Shown here: piece after piece, positions 1-8,059 of the stretch | Layout: every line of letters begins with the position of its first letter | Position numbering within the stretch: position 1 is the first letter of the stretch | Source: Zestomicrobium sp964482405 | GTDB lineage: Archaea > Thermoproteota > Thermoprotei_A > Sulfolobales > NBVN01 | Reading direction: 5' to 3' | DNA length: 64,000 bases | Assembly: GCA_964482405.1 (NCBI GenBank) | Contig: CAYZXH010000001.1 | Location: forward strand, 1-64,000 | Notes under the pieces: generated by a model | Database searches by the model: none | What the model saw: the letters and a program-made list of their open reading frames with translations, nothing else | Told to the model about the DNA's origin: nothing | Made by a program: the position numbers and the translations under genes

Positions 1-27
1 GCCCTTCAGGACGGGGAGGAGGTCAGG
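1..27 (+). mobile_element. Right end of an IS200/IS605-type TnpB element (partial)
   Basis: The first bases read ALQDGEEVR in the plus direction and carry a CCC...GGG hairpin core followed by GGGGAGGAGGTCA. This is the familiar 3' end of archaeal tnpB genes, whose last codons overlap the element's RNA scaffold and right end. The rest of the element would lie left of the window. The match is from memory of these elements, not an alignment. Confidence 0.4.
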
Positions 28-202
28 GTCGTAATATCTATTGGTTTCGCTTTGTAAGGAGCTGATGTAACTATAACGTCAATCCTTTCCCTGAGATTCT
101 TAAAGCACTCGTAGTTATATCTATACAGTGGATGTCTTCAAGGAGTATCCTTTCTAAAACAGAATCACTCACACTATAGGTCGTTTCATAAAGCCCTCCC
201 AA
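6..202 (-). pseudogene. Decayed, frameshifted gene fragment abutting the IS end
   Basis: On the minus strand, one frame from about position 202 reads LGGLYETTYSVSDSVL and onward to ILLEDIH. It then loses sense, and a neighbouring frame continues with PLYRYNYECFKNLRERIDV and SAPYKAKPI before running into the insertion-sequence end and a stop at 6-8. The two halves join smoothly if one base is shifted near position 125. That suggests a broken gene whose 3' end was captured or cut by the TnpB element. The family is not recognised. A sequencing indel could also explain the shift. Confidence 0.3.
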
Positions 203-288
203 CTAAGTGCAACAAAATATTAAAAATGAAAACATTACGGATTTATTTATTCTTTTTACTGCGTCGTCTTCATAGTTATGTGGCTGGA

Positions 289-300
289 AACTATATATTA
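289..300 (+). promoter_or_regulatory. TATA box of the ThrRS gene
   Basis: The AT-rich string CTATATATTA lies about 85 bases before the GTG start at 383, inside an otherwise mixed-composition leader. It is the only good archaeal TATA box in this gap. The rest of 203-382 shows nothing recognisable. Confidence 0.4.
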
Positions 301-382
301 GGGTTGTCTACGCTTATTAAGTGATGCTCAATAAGAGGTCGGTGGTAATGCAACGCCAAACATAGTCTCTCTAAAACCTGAA

Positions 383-2122
383 GTGCTTGCGAGAGCAGGG
401 CTACTACTCCAGTACGTGATTTCTAGGGATGTGTCTTGGCTGAGACCGGTGGGTTGTAACGTGGGTGAGGATGGGTTTAAGTGTGACTTCATATCAACTT
501 CAGGTGAGTGGCCTGACGAGAGTCTAGTAAGGAAGGTTGAGAGAGCCGTCATAGAACTGGAGAGTTCTGGTGGTGCCTCCCCTAAATATGTTGGCTTAGT
601 GAGTGACGAGCTTGTTAGGTTACTTGGGCGAAGCACTGCTTATGAGGTGAACGGCGTCAAGGTTTTTCTAGAGTCTGAAGTGAGGCCTTCTGAAAAAGTG
701 GTTAAGGCTATCTTAATAAAGAACGTCTCGGCTCATAATCCGGCTAAGGACATTAGCTTGGTTAGACTTATTGGTGTGGCTTTCGATGACTTAAGTGAGT
801 ATAGGGAGTGGGTTGAGTATTATGAGGAGGCTATTAGGAGAGATCACAGAGTTCTCGGTCAGAAGCTAGACTTATTCGATTTTTATGAGGAGGCAGGTCC
901 CGGCCTAGTCATATACCACCCTAAAGGGCAGTTAATAAGGGAGGAGTTAATAAAGCTGGTTAAGGAAATAAACAGCAGGCTAGGCTACAGCGAGGTCTAC
1001 ACACCCCACGTTTACAGATCTATATTATGGAAGATTAGCGGTCACTACGACCTCTACAGAGATAAGATGGTCTTAGCGGACGTTGATGGAGAGGAGTACG
1101 GGGTTAAGCCGATGAACTGTCCCGGACATATCTTAATATACAAGAGCAGAACCAGGAGCTATAGAGACCTCCCCATAAGACTTGCTGAGTTCGGCACTGT
1201 CTATAGGTGGGAGAAGAGAGGGGAGTTATTCGGTTTACTTAGAGTTAGAGGATTCACGCAAGACGATGGACACGCCTTCGTGAGGGAAGACCAGATTGAG
1301 TTAGAGGTTGGGAACATACTTAGGGAGGTCTTTAACCTTCTCTCCTTGTTTGGCATAGCTAGGGAGAATACCAGGATATATCTCTCAACTAAGCCGGAGA
1401 AGTACATAGGTTCTGACGAAGCGTGGGATAAAGCGACTCAGTCACTTAAGCGCGCGCTCGATAAGCTAGGTATTCAGTACGAGGTTAAGGAAGGTGAGGG
1501 AGCCTTCTACGGGCCGAAAATAGACGTCCACTTTAGAGACTCTCTAGGTAGGTGGTGGCAATGCAGCACTATACAAGTAGATTTCGCGTTACCTGAGAGA
1601 TTCAACCTGGAGTACGTGGATAGTGACGGAAGTAAGAAAAGACCTGTCATGATTCATAGAGCCATATTAGGGAGTATTGAGAGATTCATGGCCATAATCA
1701 TAGAAGAGTTTGAGGGCAGGCTACCAACATGGTTAAGCCCTATTCAGGTGGTTGTAGTGCCTGTGTCCAAGGACGTGGCTGAGTACGTGTTAGAAGTCAC
1801 GGGAAAGCTTAAGAACGCAGGTATTAGAGCAGTGGAAGACCTAAGTGATGAAACACTCCAAAAGAAGATAAAGATGGCTTACGAGCAAGCAATACCCTAC
1901 GTACTAGTAGTCGGGCGTAAGGAAGTAGCGCAGAAAACCGTGACGATCAGGGGTAGGGGGAACCTGCAAGCAAGTAACGTCCCTCTTGACACATTTATAA
2001 GAGAATTAATTGACGAGATTAGAGAAAGAGCTCTAGGTCAGAAAGCTCTAATGAACATTTTAGGTAGATCGCCCGCACGCCAAGACTTTGGTCATCAGGG
2101 CGAGAAACCCTCAACAACCTGA
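383..2122 (+). CDS. thrS: Threonyl-tRNA synthetase, catalytic-only (ThrRS-cat type)
   Basis: Charges tRNA-Thr with threonine in the cytoplasm. The class II catalytic core is clear: the zinc-binding region KPMNCPGHILIYK, motif 2 RWEKRGELFGLLRVRGFTQ with QDDGH, and motif 3 HRAILGSIERFMA. A C-terminal anticodon-binding domain follows (PIQVVVVPVS onward). The N-terminal 150 residues match the short region of the Sulfolobus catalytic ThrRS and not the D-aminoacyl deacylase-like editing domain of most archaeal enzymes, so editing should be done in trans by a ThrRS-ed encoded elsewhere. GTG at 383 is the first usable start after a stop at 332. The last 25 or so residues (from LGRSPARQ) extend beyond relatives I remember and lie in unusually GC-rich DNA. 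Confidence 0.93.
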   Translation: MLARAGLLLQYVISRDVSWLRPVGCNVGEDGFKCDFISTSGEWPDESLVRKVERAVIELESSGGASPKYVGLVSDELVRLLGRSTAYEVNGVKVFLESEVRPSEKVVKAILIKNVSAHNPAKDISLVRLIGVAFDDLSEYREWVEYYEEAIRRDHRVLGQKLDLFDFYEEAGPGLVIYHPKGQLIREELIKLVKEINSRLGYSEVYTPHVYRSILWKISGHYDLYRDKMVLADVDGEEYGVKPMNCPGHILIYKSRTRSYRDLPIRLAEFGTVYRWEKRGELFGLLRVRGFTQDDGHAFVREDQIELEVGNILREVFNLLSLFGIARENTRIYLSTKPEKYIGSDEAWDKATQSLKRALDKLGIQYEVKEGEGAFYGPKIDVHFRDSLGRWWQCSTIQVDFALPERFNLEYVDSDGSKKRPVMIHRAILGSIERFMAIIIEEFEGRLPTWLSPIQVVVVPVSKDVAEYVLEVTGKLKNAGIRAVEDLSDETLQKKIKMAYEQAIPYVLVVGRKEVAQKTVTIRGRGNLQASNVPLDTFIRELIDEIRERALGQKALMNILGRSPARQDFGHQGEKPSTT

Positions 2123-2166
2123 TTGCCTGATTCCCAAGGAAGGCCCACCACGCTGACAGCGCGGGA
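2060..2166 (+). other. GC-rich segment spanning the ThrRS 3' end, with a hairpin
   Basis: About 100 bases here are markedly richer in G and C than the flanks. They encode the atypical ThrRS tail and then an untranslated stretch. Positions 2148-2164 can fold into a 7-bp stem with one mismatch around GAC (CCACGCT / AGCGCGG). It might be a terminator, a structured RNA end or the scar of an old insertion; none is shown. Confidence 0.3.
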
Positions 2167-2215
2167 ATTGACGAGAATTTAACAATAAATCAAGAATATT
2201 ATGTTGGGTAGGTAA

Positions 2216-3220
2216 ATGCACGAAATCCGCTGGAACCCCCTCATTAAGCAGTGGATTATCGTAGCTCCCCACAGAGCTGTCAGGCCTTGGAGGCCGGATG
2301 AGAAGGAAAGCTTCCCTTGCCCATTCTGTCCTGGAGCACCGGAACTCAGGGACTTAAGGTCTTGGAGCGTGGTGGTTCTGCCTAATAGATACCCCGCGTT
2401 ACTTCCTAACCCCACCCCGGCATCCGAGCCGGATTTCCCTCTCTATAAAGTGCTAGATGCTAGGGGCGTGTCTGAAGTCGTCATTGAAACTCCGGAGCAT
2501 GAAGGAGATCTGCACACACTTAGCCTCGAGCACGTTTGGGGGGTTGTTAGGGTTTATAGGGAGGAGTATGAGAAGCTCTCCAAGCTTAGTTACGTAGAAT
2601 ACGTCGCTATATTCAGGAATAAAGGGAGAGAGGTAGGGGTTTCTTTAACGCATCCGCACTCACAGATATACGCCTTACCCTTCATACCGCCTAGGATTGA
2701 GGCTGAGATAGAGGCTTTCCAAGATTACTGGAACAAGCGCTCTAAGTGTGTTCTCTGCGATATACTAGAGTATGAGCTCAGGCGTAAGTCTAGGCTCGTG
2801 TATGAGAACCCTGTTTTCACGGTCTTACTACCTTATTACGCTATGTGGCCCTACGAATTACATATCTACGTGAAAAAGCACGTGAGGTCTATTAATGAAT
2901 TCGGTGACGAGGACCTGAGGTTCCTCGCGGATTCTTTGAGGGTAGTAACAGCCACTTACAACACACTTCTAGAACGTGACGCTCCGTACATTATGGCATT
3001 ACATAACCACCCCTCTAAAGGAGATTACCCATATCATTTCCACGTGGAGTTTTACCAGCCGTACAGAGACCGAGATAAGTTGAAGTACGCTGCAGGAATT
3101 GAGTGGGGTTACTGGACCTTCACTTACGACGGGGTGCCTGAGGAGAGAGCCAAGGAATTAAGAGAGGCTTGCAGAGAGGGTGTTAAGAAGCTGGGTGATG
3201 TGCTTGGGTATTGCTTCTAA
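2216..3220 (+). CDS. galT: Galactose-1-phosphate uridylyltransferase (GalT)
   Basis: Transfers UMP between UDP-glucose and galactose-1-phosphate in the Leloir pathway. The 334-residue protein has two histidine-triad halves, the CPFCPG zinc-type motif near residue 38, the active-site motif HPHSQ near 144, and CVLCDI followed by a second-half HFHVEFY near residue 278. It starts MHEIRWNPL at ATG 2216, with an AT-rich promoter-like stretch (AATTTAACAATAAAT) about 25-40 bases upstream, consistent with a short or absent leader. It overlaps the kinase gene downstream, so the two are translated from one message. Confidence 0.93.
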   Translation: MHEIRWNPLIKQWIIVAPHRAVRPWRPDEKESFPCPFCPGAPELRDLRSWSVVVLPNRYPALLPNPTPASEPDFPLYKVLDARGVSEVVIETPEHEGDLHTLSLEHVWGVVRVYREEYEKLSKLSYVEYVAIFRNKGREVGVSLTHPHSQIYALPFIPPRIEAEIEAFQDYWNKRSKCVLCDILEYELRRKSRLVYENPVFTVLLPYYAMWPYELHIYVKKHVRSINEFGDEDLRFLADSLRVVTATYNTLLERDAPYIMALHNHPSKGDYPYHFHVEFYQPYRDRDKLKYAAGIEWGYWTFTYDGVPEERAKELREACREGVKKLGDVLGYCF

Positions 3221-4517
3221 CGTTCTTGCTAAATCCTTGAGAGAGTTTAAGAAATTCTTTAGTGATTCACCTTCCTTGATCGCGTCCTCGCCGGGACGTC
3301 TAGACTTCCTTAATACACATCAGGACTACAAGGGTTTGCCTGTCGTTTCAGTAGCTATTAATAAGAGAGCTTACGTAGCTATATCGGAAGCCAGGGCTAC
3401 ATCGAGAGTAATTTCCCTGAATTTGTGTGAAGAAGGTAATGAGTGCGTGGATATCTTCGATGTTAACGATGTTTCGCTAAGGAGTGGGGAGTGGTTCGGT
3501 AACTACGTTAGGTCCGTCATTATAGCTCTCCGTGAGAAAGGATTTGAGGTGAGAAACTTTAACATGCTCATTTATAGTGAAGTACCCATAGCTTCCGGGC
3601 TAGCTAGTAGCGCGGCTCTGCAAGTAGCTACTCTCACAGGCTTAAACGAGTTGTTTAGGTTAAGGCTGTCTAGGCAGGAAATCGCTGAACTAGCTTACCA
3701 GAGTGAGCATGAAGTGATGGGCGTTCCTTGCGGGAGGCTAGATCAGTACGGTTCCGTGATGGGAGGCATTACGTTGATAGAGACGAAACCCCCTTTTAGG
3801 ACTAAGACCTTCAAGGGGTTCCCGCTAAAGTTCGTAGTCTTAGACTCAGGCATTAAGCACTCTACCAGGAGCGTTCACTCAGCGCGGATAAGAGAGCTTG
3901 TTAACGGATTACATGACTTACTGAAGTCTTCGAAGCTCTCGGAAGACGTTAGAACATTCTTGAAGGAAGATGTTTATGAAACGGATTGGGGTGATCTTAA
4001 GTTAGAGGTGCTTGCACCATTACTAGAGGACGTGAACCCAACGTCAAGAAAGAGAATAGTGTTCACGCTGAAGATGCATGCATCAACAATACTAGCGCTA
4101 AAATTGATCGAGGAAGGCTGGACTAAGGATTTGAACGCGTTAATAGAGGATTTTCTAGAGAAGGAATGCCCTGATTGTTTAATTGCTTCCTCTAAGTCCG
4201 GCAACGGCGTACTGAGGCTTCTTGGCGGGTTAATAAATTACCAGCATGTCCTACTAAGAGATCTCTATGAGGTAAGTACTCCCGAGCTGGAAGTAATTAG
4301 GATGAAAGCGTTAGAAGCGGGTGCCTTAGGCGTGAAAATTTCCGGTGCGGGTATGGGAGGCTCTTTACTCGCCTTAATTGGGAGTGAGGAGGAGGGACGT
4401 AAAGTATTGCATCAAATCAGGGATATTGTGAGGAGAGGCTGGATCGTCTCGGTTGATGATGGGGCTAGAATAGATTATGAGAAGGGAGCACGAGTTAGTA
4501 ATGAAAACTTTGTTTAA
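3198..4517 (+). CDS. galK: GHMP-family sugar kinase, probable galactokinase
   Basis: Likely phosphorylates galactose at C1 for the neighbouring GalT. GHMP motifs are present: SSPGRLDFLNTHQDY (sugar-binding region), PIASGLASSAALQV (phosphate loop), VPCGRLDQYGSVMGG with the catalytic Asp, and KISGAGMGG. The first motif departs from the classical galactokinase GEHTDY: it reads NTHQDY, so the usual Glu is replaced while His and Asp stay. The preferred sugar could therefore differ, for example another galactose-type sugar. ATG 3198 is preferred (preceded by GGGTG) and overlaps galT by 23 bases; the frame extends to an ATG at 3180. The gene ends 12 bases from the end of the convergent transporter gene. 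Confidence 0.82.
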   Translation: MCLGIASNVLAKSLREFKKFFSDSPSLIASSPGRLDFLNTHQDYKGLPVVSVAINKRAYVAISEARATSRVISLNLCEEGNECVDIFDVNDVSLRSGEWFGNYVRSVIIALREKGFEVRNFNMLIYSEVPIASGLASSAALQVATLTGLNELFRLRLSRQEIAELAYQSEHEVMGVPCGRLDQYGSVMGGITLIETKPPFRTKTFKGFPLKFVVLDSGIKHSTRSVHSARIRELVNGLHDLLKSSKLSEDVRTFLKEDVYETDWGDLKLEVLAPLLEDVNPTSRKRIVFTLKMHASTILALKLIEEGWTKDLNALIEDFLEKECPDCLIASSKSGNGVLRLLGGLINYQHVLLRDLYEVSTPELEVIRMKALEAGALGVKISGAGMGGSLLALIGSEEEGRKVLHQIRDIVRRGWIVSVDDGARIDYEKGARVSNENFV

Positions 4518-4529
4518 GCCCCCAAACCT

Positions 4530-5873
4530 CTACATGCTTCTTTCAGCTAGAGTCTTCCTCAACTTTTTCTTATCTTTTTCATACGTTCTGAAAGCGGGGA
4601 GCCATAATAACGCGCACGGAACCCATAAAAGACTTACTGCTATTAGACCAAGCAACATGTTGTCTGGTTCTGGAACACCGTTTGATTGGAAGAACACCAT
4701 AAAGGCACTAGCTATTACTGGACCAAAGGCAGACCCTATATTATCCGTTATGTTGAACATCCCGAAAATAGTTCCTCTATGTTCTGGCAACGATACTTCG
4801 CTGAGGACTGCGGGGACGTTTGGGGCTGCGAAAGTCACGAAGATCATTCCGAGTAGGCTAATTACGATTACTGGGATTAGTGCGGTAAGCGTTTCTTCAC
4901 CGTAAGGATAAGGATATGAGAGAAGCGTTATTACCGTGAACGTGCCTATAAGAATGCCGGTGAAAGGCACTATCAGCCTACCCTTAGATAGACCCTTACC
5001 TATAAGCTTGTCTGTGAGGAGCCCGCCTACGAAGTACCCCATCATCATTCCCATGCCGGCTACGAACACTATGAAAGTTGCTGTAGCCTCAGATAATCCC
5101 CACTTTTCCTGAAAGAACGTGGGTGCCCAATAAGGTATCGCGCCCCACGGGAAAGTTCCAGGAATCCCTTGAAGGTACATAAATATCAGCGTTGGGGTAG
5201 TGACTAATGCCGCGAAGAATTCTCTTAGATTTATCCTAAACTTGTACTCGTAACCCATCTCGTAGAACTTCCTTATTTCCGGCTCAGCATACCCTAGCTT
5301 CACCTCCTTGACGGTCAACAAAAATAGCGGGACTAAGACGAAATTAGGCGCTGCTGCTATCATGAACGGAACCCTCCAACTCAGACCTGTGCTTAGGACT
5401 ATCCCGGCTAATAGCATCCCGAGAAGCACTCCGAAACCAGAACCAAAGTTATATAACGCGTAGCCCTTACCCCTCTCCTCTGGGGGGTAAAGATCGGAGA
5501 TCAACGCTCTAGCTACTGGTGCCGCCCCATTTATCCCAACACCCGTCAACGCCCGAAGGACTAACATCTGGTAGTAGTCGTTTGCGAAAGCGGTCAGAAA
5601 ACACGGTATCTCGCCAACAAGCACCGCTACCGCAAACAGCAATCTCCTACTTAATTTATCTGCGAGATATCCCCACACAAACGTTGTGATTATTCCGGAG
5701 AGTACCGGGATAGTTCCTAGCAACCCTGCATAATAGTACCAGTCTTCCTCTCCGCCGATGATTATACCCTCATTTCTTAAAGTTCTTAACATCGGAGCTA
5801 TTAGATTTTGATCCGCGTAAAGCATCGTCAGCATAGTGATAAAGAATAGAATCGTGAACTTTTTGACGACCAT
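4530..5873 (-). CDS. MFS transporter, probable galactoside or sugar permease
   Basis: A 447-residue polytopic protein with about 12 membrane helices. It has the MFS loop signature after helix 2 (GYLADKLSRR) and a related second-half loop (GGLLTDKLIGKG). Helix 1 carries an Asp (LYADQNLIAP). It is the last gene of a minus-strand operon behind alpha-galactosidase and beta-glycosidase genes, with 12 bases to the former and a GAGGTG site about 10 bases before the ATG. Import of galactosides or their hydrolysis products is inferred from context; the sequence does not define the substrate. Confidence 0.85.
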   Translation of the reverse strand: MVVKKFTILFFITMLTMLYADQNLIAPMLRTLRNEGIIIGGEEDWYYYAGLLGTIPVLSGIITTFVWGYLADKLSRRLLFAVAVLVGEIPCFLTAFANDYYQMLVLRALTGVGINGAAPVARALISDLYPPEERGKGYALYNFGSGFGVLLGMLLAGIVLSTGLSWRVPFMIAAAPNFVLVPLFLLTVKEVKLGYAEPEIRKFYEMGYEYKFRINLREFFAALVTTPTLIFMYLQGIPGTFPWGAIPYWAPTFFQEKWGLSEATATFIVFVAGMGMMMGYFVGGLLTDKLIGKGLSKGRLIVPFTGILIGTFTVITLLSYPYPYGEETLTALIPVIVISLLGMIFVTFAAPNVPAVLSEVSLPEHRGTIFGMFNITDNIGSAFGPVIASAFMVFFQSNGVPEPDNMLLGLIAVSLLWVPCALLWLPAFRTYEKDKKKLRKTLAERSM

Positions 5874-5885
5874 ATTTCACGCACC

Positions 5886-8033
5886 TCACAGCTCGTGTAA
5901 AACCCCTTCTCTCAGACTTATCTCAATAATATCACCGTCTTTGTAATAAATAAGTGTGCCTGGAGCTCTTGTTTCAACGCTAGTTTCATTCTTTATTCTG
6001 ATAGGGTATGGCGGCAGGAGATAATCCCTGAGACCTACCACGCCTAACCCGTCCTCTATCCTAGTAAACACTAATACATCGGCTTCTAACTCATCTAATT
6101 CTATTTCTACTCTCTCGTCTGGACTATCTACGAGGAATCTCTCGTTAGTTAATACTCTGTACACTAAGTAATCACCACGCGGTATGCGATACTTTGTGAA
6201 AGCTAGTGAAACGTTATCCTTAACTACGCCACCATGACGGTATACGTTGCCAACTCCTATCACGAAATGTTTCCCTACCTTTGTAAAAGCCTTAAGTAGT
6301 ACGGGCTCCATGTAGGGGTTTTTGAACAATATGTCTAGGGTGGGTAGGGCCGGCTCCTCTGGTTTCACGACATCACCATCTGGTAAGAGAATTTTCCTTA
6401 GTAAGACAAAGTTAGTCTTGTCTGCTTCCCTGTCCGTAATGTATATAGGCCCGCCACTCAAGATTCTGAAAATCAGGTGAAGGAGTGAGGCTTCGTCATA
6501 GGTTATGAACATATCGTAGTCGGGGTAAGCTATTTGAGACACTAGCAAACTATTGTAGAGGCAGAGATAATTATGTAATTTAGCTCCGGAGCGCCAGAAA
6601 GGAACGTAATCTATTGAAGCTCTCACCACATTACTTCTCCAATAATTGAAGAGGCAGGAGGGGGTCATCGACATACAGTTAAGTATTTCCAGTCCTGACT
6701 CAACGGAAGCTTCCTGCAACGCGTTTTGAGCTTTCTTAGCTACAGACCCTGCATTCTCTACACCCAAGTAAAGTGGCTCAATAATCCACTGATTATCTAC
6801 CTTAACGAAAGAAAACCCCTCTTTATTAAGTTTGCTGTAGAGGTTCTTATACGCTCTGAAGTACTCACTAAATGAAGGAGATAACGCACACCCTGGCTGT
6901 ATTAACGATTTAATCGTCGCCACATTAAGTTCGTTAGCCACTCTCTCAGAGAAACCTCCCCAGTGGAGATTTAAAGTATGCCATAAACCTACGTGTCGTA
7001 TTCCTAGATTCTTTAGTTCTCTCACTAGGGTGGAAAACCCTCCCTCAAATTTTTCACTATTTGGTTCTAGATCTTCAAGTACTCTAAGCTTGATAGGTGC
7101 GTATCCAGGTATTCGGAGCTCCTCCTCCTTCTCTGCTTGCCAGCCATCATCTATTATGACGTACGAGAGCCTAATCCCTCTTACTATTAAGTCTCTAACT
7201 ACGCTGAGTACGTTCTTTGAAGTTAAGTCACGTAACCCTAGGGCGTTCCAAGAACACCAGCCAAGACCACTAAAGTTTTTAGGTTTCTCTTTATGAACAC
7301 GTAGTTTAAAGTTAAGCCTTAAACTAGCTTGCTCAAATAATCTTTCAATTAATTCGTACGGGTTGTTCTTGAGGCCTAGGGCAGCAAGCCAAGTGAACCT
7401 TAACGTGTCTTCTTCAAATCCTGTGTACGGCTTGATACACGTACCTGGGTGAAAGTACGTTACTGAGTTATCCGCGAGCCCTAACGCCGCGAAGTAGTAT
7501 TCTCTAATTCTCGATAAGATCATGACAGTGAATGAGGGTATTTTACCTATATCGTCAACATGAATTGGGTACAACCACGCAGGTACTGAGCCATAATGTT
7601 GGATCACGTCTAAGGGTGCGTGCTGGGAAGGGAGGGATATATTCTCTGGCGGAGGAACCCCTTTCTCAACACCTAGTACCTTCATATTGTAATACCTCAT
7701 AGCGGTCTCATACGTTTTCCCTAGGAAGTTTAGATTCGTTAAGACAAGTGTTTTCTCCGGTAATGGTTTTATCGAGATCTTGATTTCTAAAGGCTCAATA
7801 CCCAGTTTTTGTGAGGACGTGAGTATTCCCGCGCCAAGCACTGAAATCCCATCGTTTTCGTCAATTCTTAATTCCAGGTTATAACCGTCATCCTCGAAAA
7901 CGTAAAGCGTGGACTTATTAACTTCCTGAATAAGTGTGGGGCGACGTTTGATCTCGCGTTCTTCATTAACTCCCAGAATCTTTATTGACTCAATCCGGAT
8001 ATCAACGTTTTTATTACTAATTAGTTTAATCAA
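5886..8033 (-). CDS. GH36-family alpha-galactosidase (raffinose synthase-like, GalS type)
   Basis: Hydrolyses terminal alpha-galactosyl residues. The 715-residue protein resembles the raffinose synthase/alkaline alpha-galactosidase branch of GH36 that includes Sulfolobus GalS. It has GLGWCSWNAL near 257, the barrel segment YVIIDDGWQ near 291, the probable nucleophile Asp413 in FVKVDNQW, the probable acid/base Asp475 in RASIDYVPFW, and PDYDMF downstream. No signal peptide is seen, so it should be cytoplasmic. It lies 26 bases after the GH1 gene and 12 before the transporter gene, forming one operon for galactoside use. Confidence 0.88.
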   Translation of the reverse strand: MIKLISNKNVDIRIESIKILGVNEEREIKRRPTLIQEVNKSTLYVFEDDGYNLELRIDENDGISVLGAGILTSSQKLGIEPLEIKISIKPLPEKTLVLTNLNFLGKTYETAMRYYNMKVLGVEKGVPPPENISLPSQHAPLDVIQHYGSVPAWLYPIHVDDIGKIPSFTVMILSRIREYYFAALGLADNSVTYFHPGTCIKPYTGFEEDTLRFTWLAALGLKNNPYELIERLFEQASLRLNFKLRVHKEKPKNFSGLGWCSWNALGLRDLTSKNVLSVVRDLIVRGIRLSYVIIDDGWQAEKEEELRIPGYAPIKLRVLEDLEPNSEKFEGGFSTLVRELKNLGIRHVGLWHTLNLHWGGFSERVANELNVATIKSLIQPGCALSPSFSEYFRAYKNLYSKLNKEGFSFVKVDNQWIIEPLYLGVENAGSVAKKAQNALQEASVESGLEILNCMSMTPSCLFNYWRSNVVRASIDYVPFWRSGAKLHNYLCLYNSLLVSQIAYPDYDMFITYDEASLLHLIFRILSGGPIYITDREADKTNFVLLRKILLPDGDVVKPEEPALPTLDILFKNPYMEPVLLKAFTKVGKHFVIGVGNVYRHGGVVKDNVSLAFTKYRIPRGDYLVYRVLTNERFLVDSPDERVEIELDELEADVLVFTRIEDGLGVVGLRDYLLPPYPIRIKNETSVETRAPGTLIYYKDGDIIEISLREGVLHEL

Positions 8034-8059
8034 GTTTAATCAACTCGGTCCTTAAGATT

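Noticed and set aside
4477..4905. 142-codon plus-strand open frame across the galK end and the transporter gene
   Set aside because: It is antisense to a clear MFS gene and its sequence has no protein character of its own.
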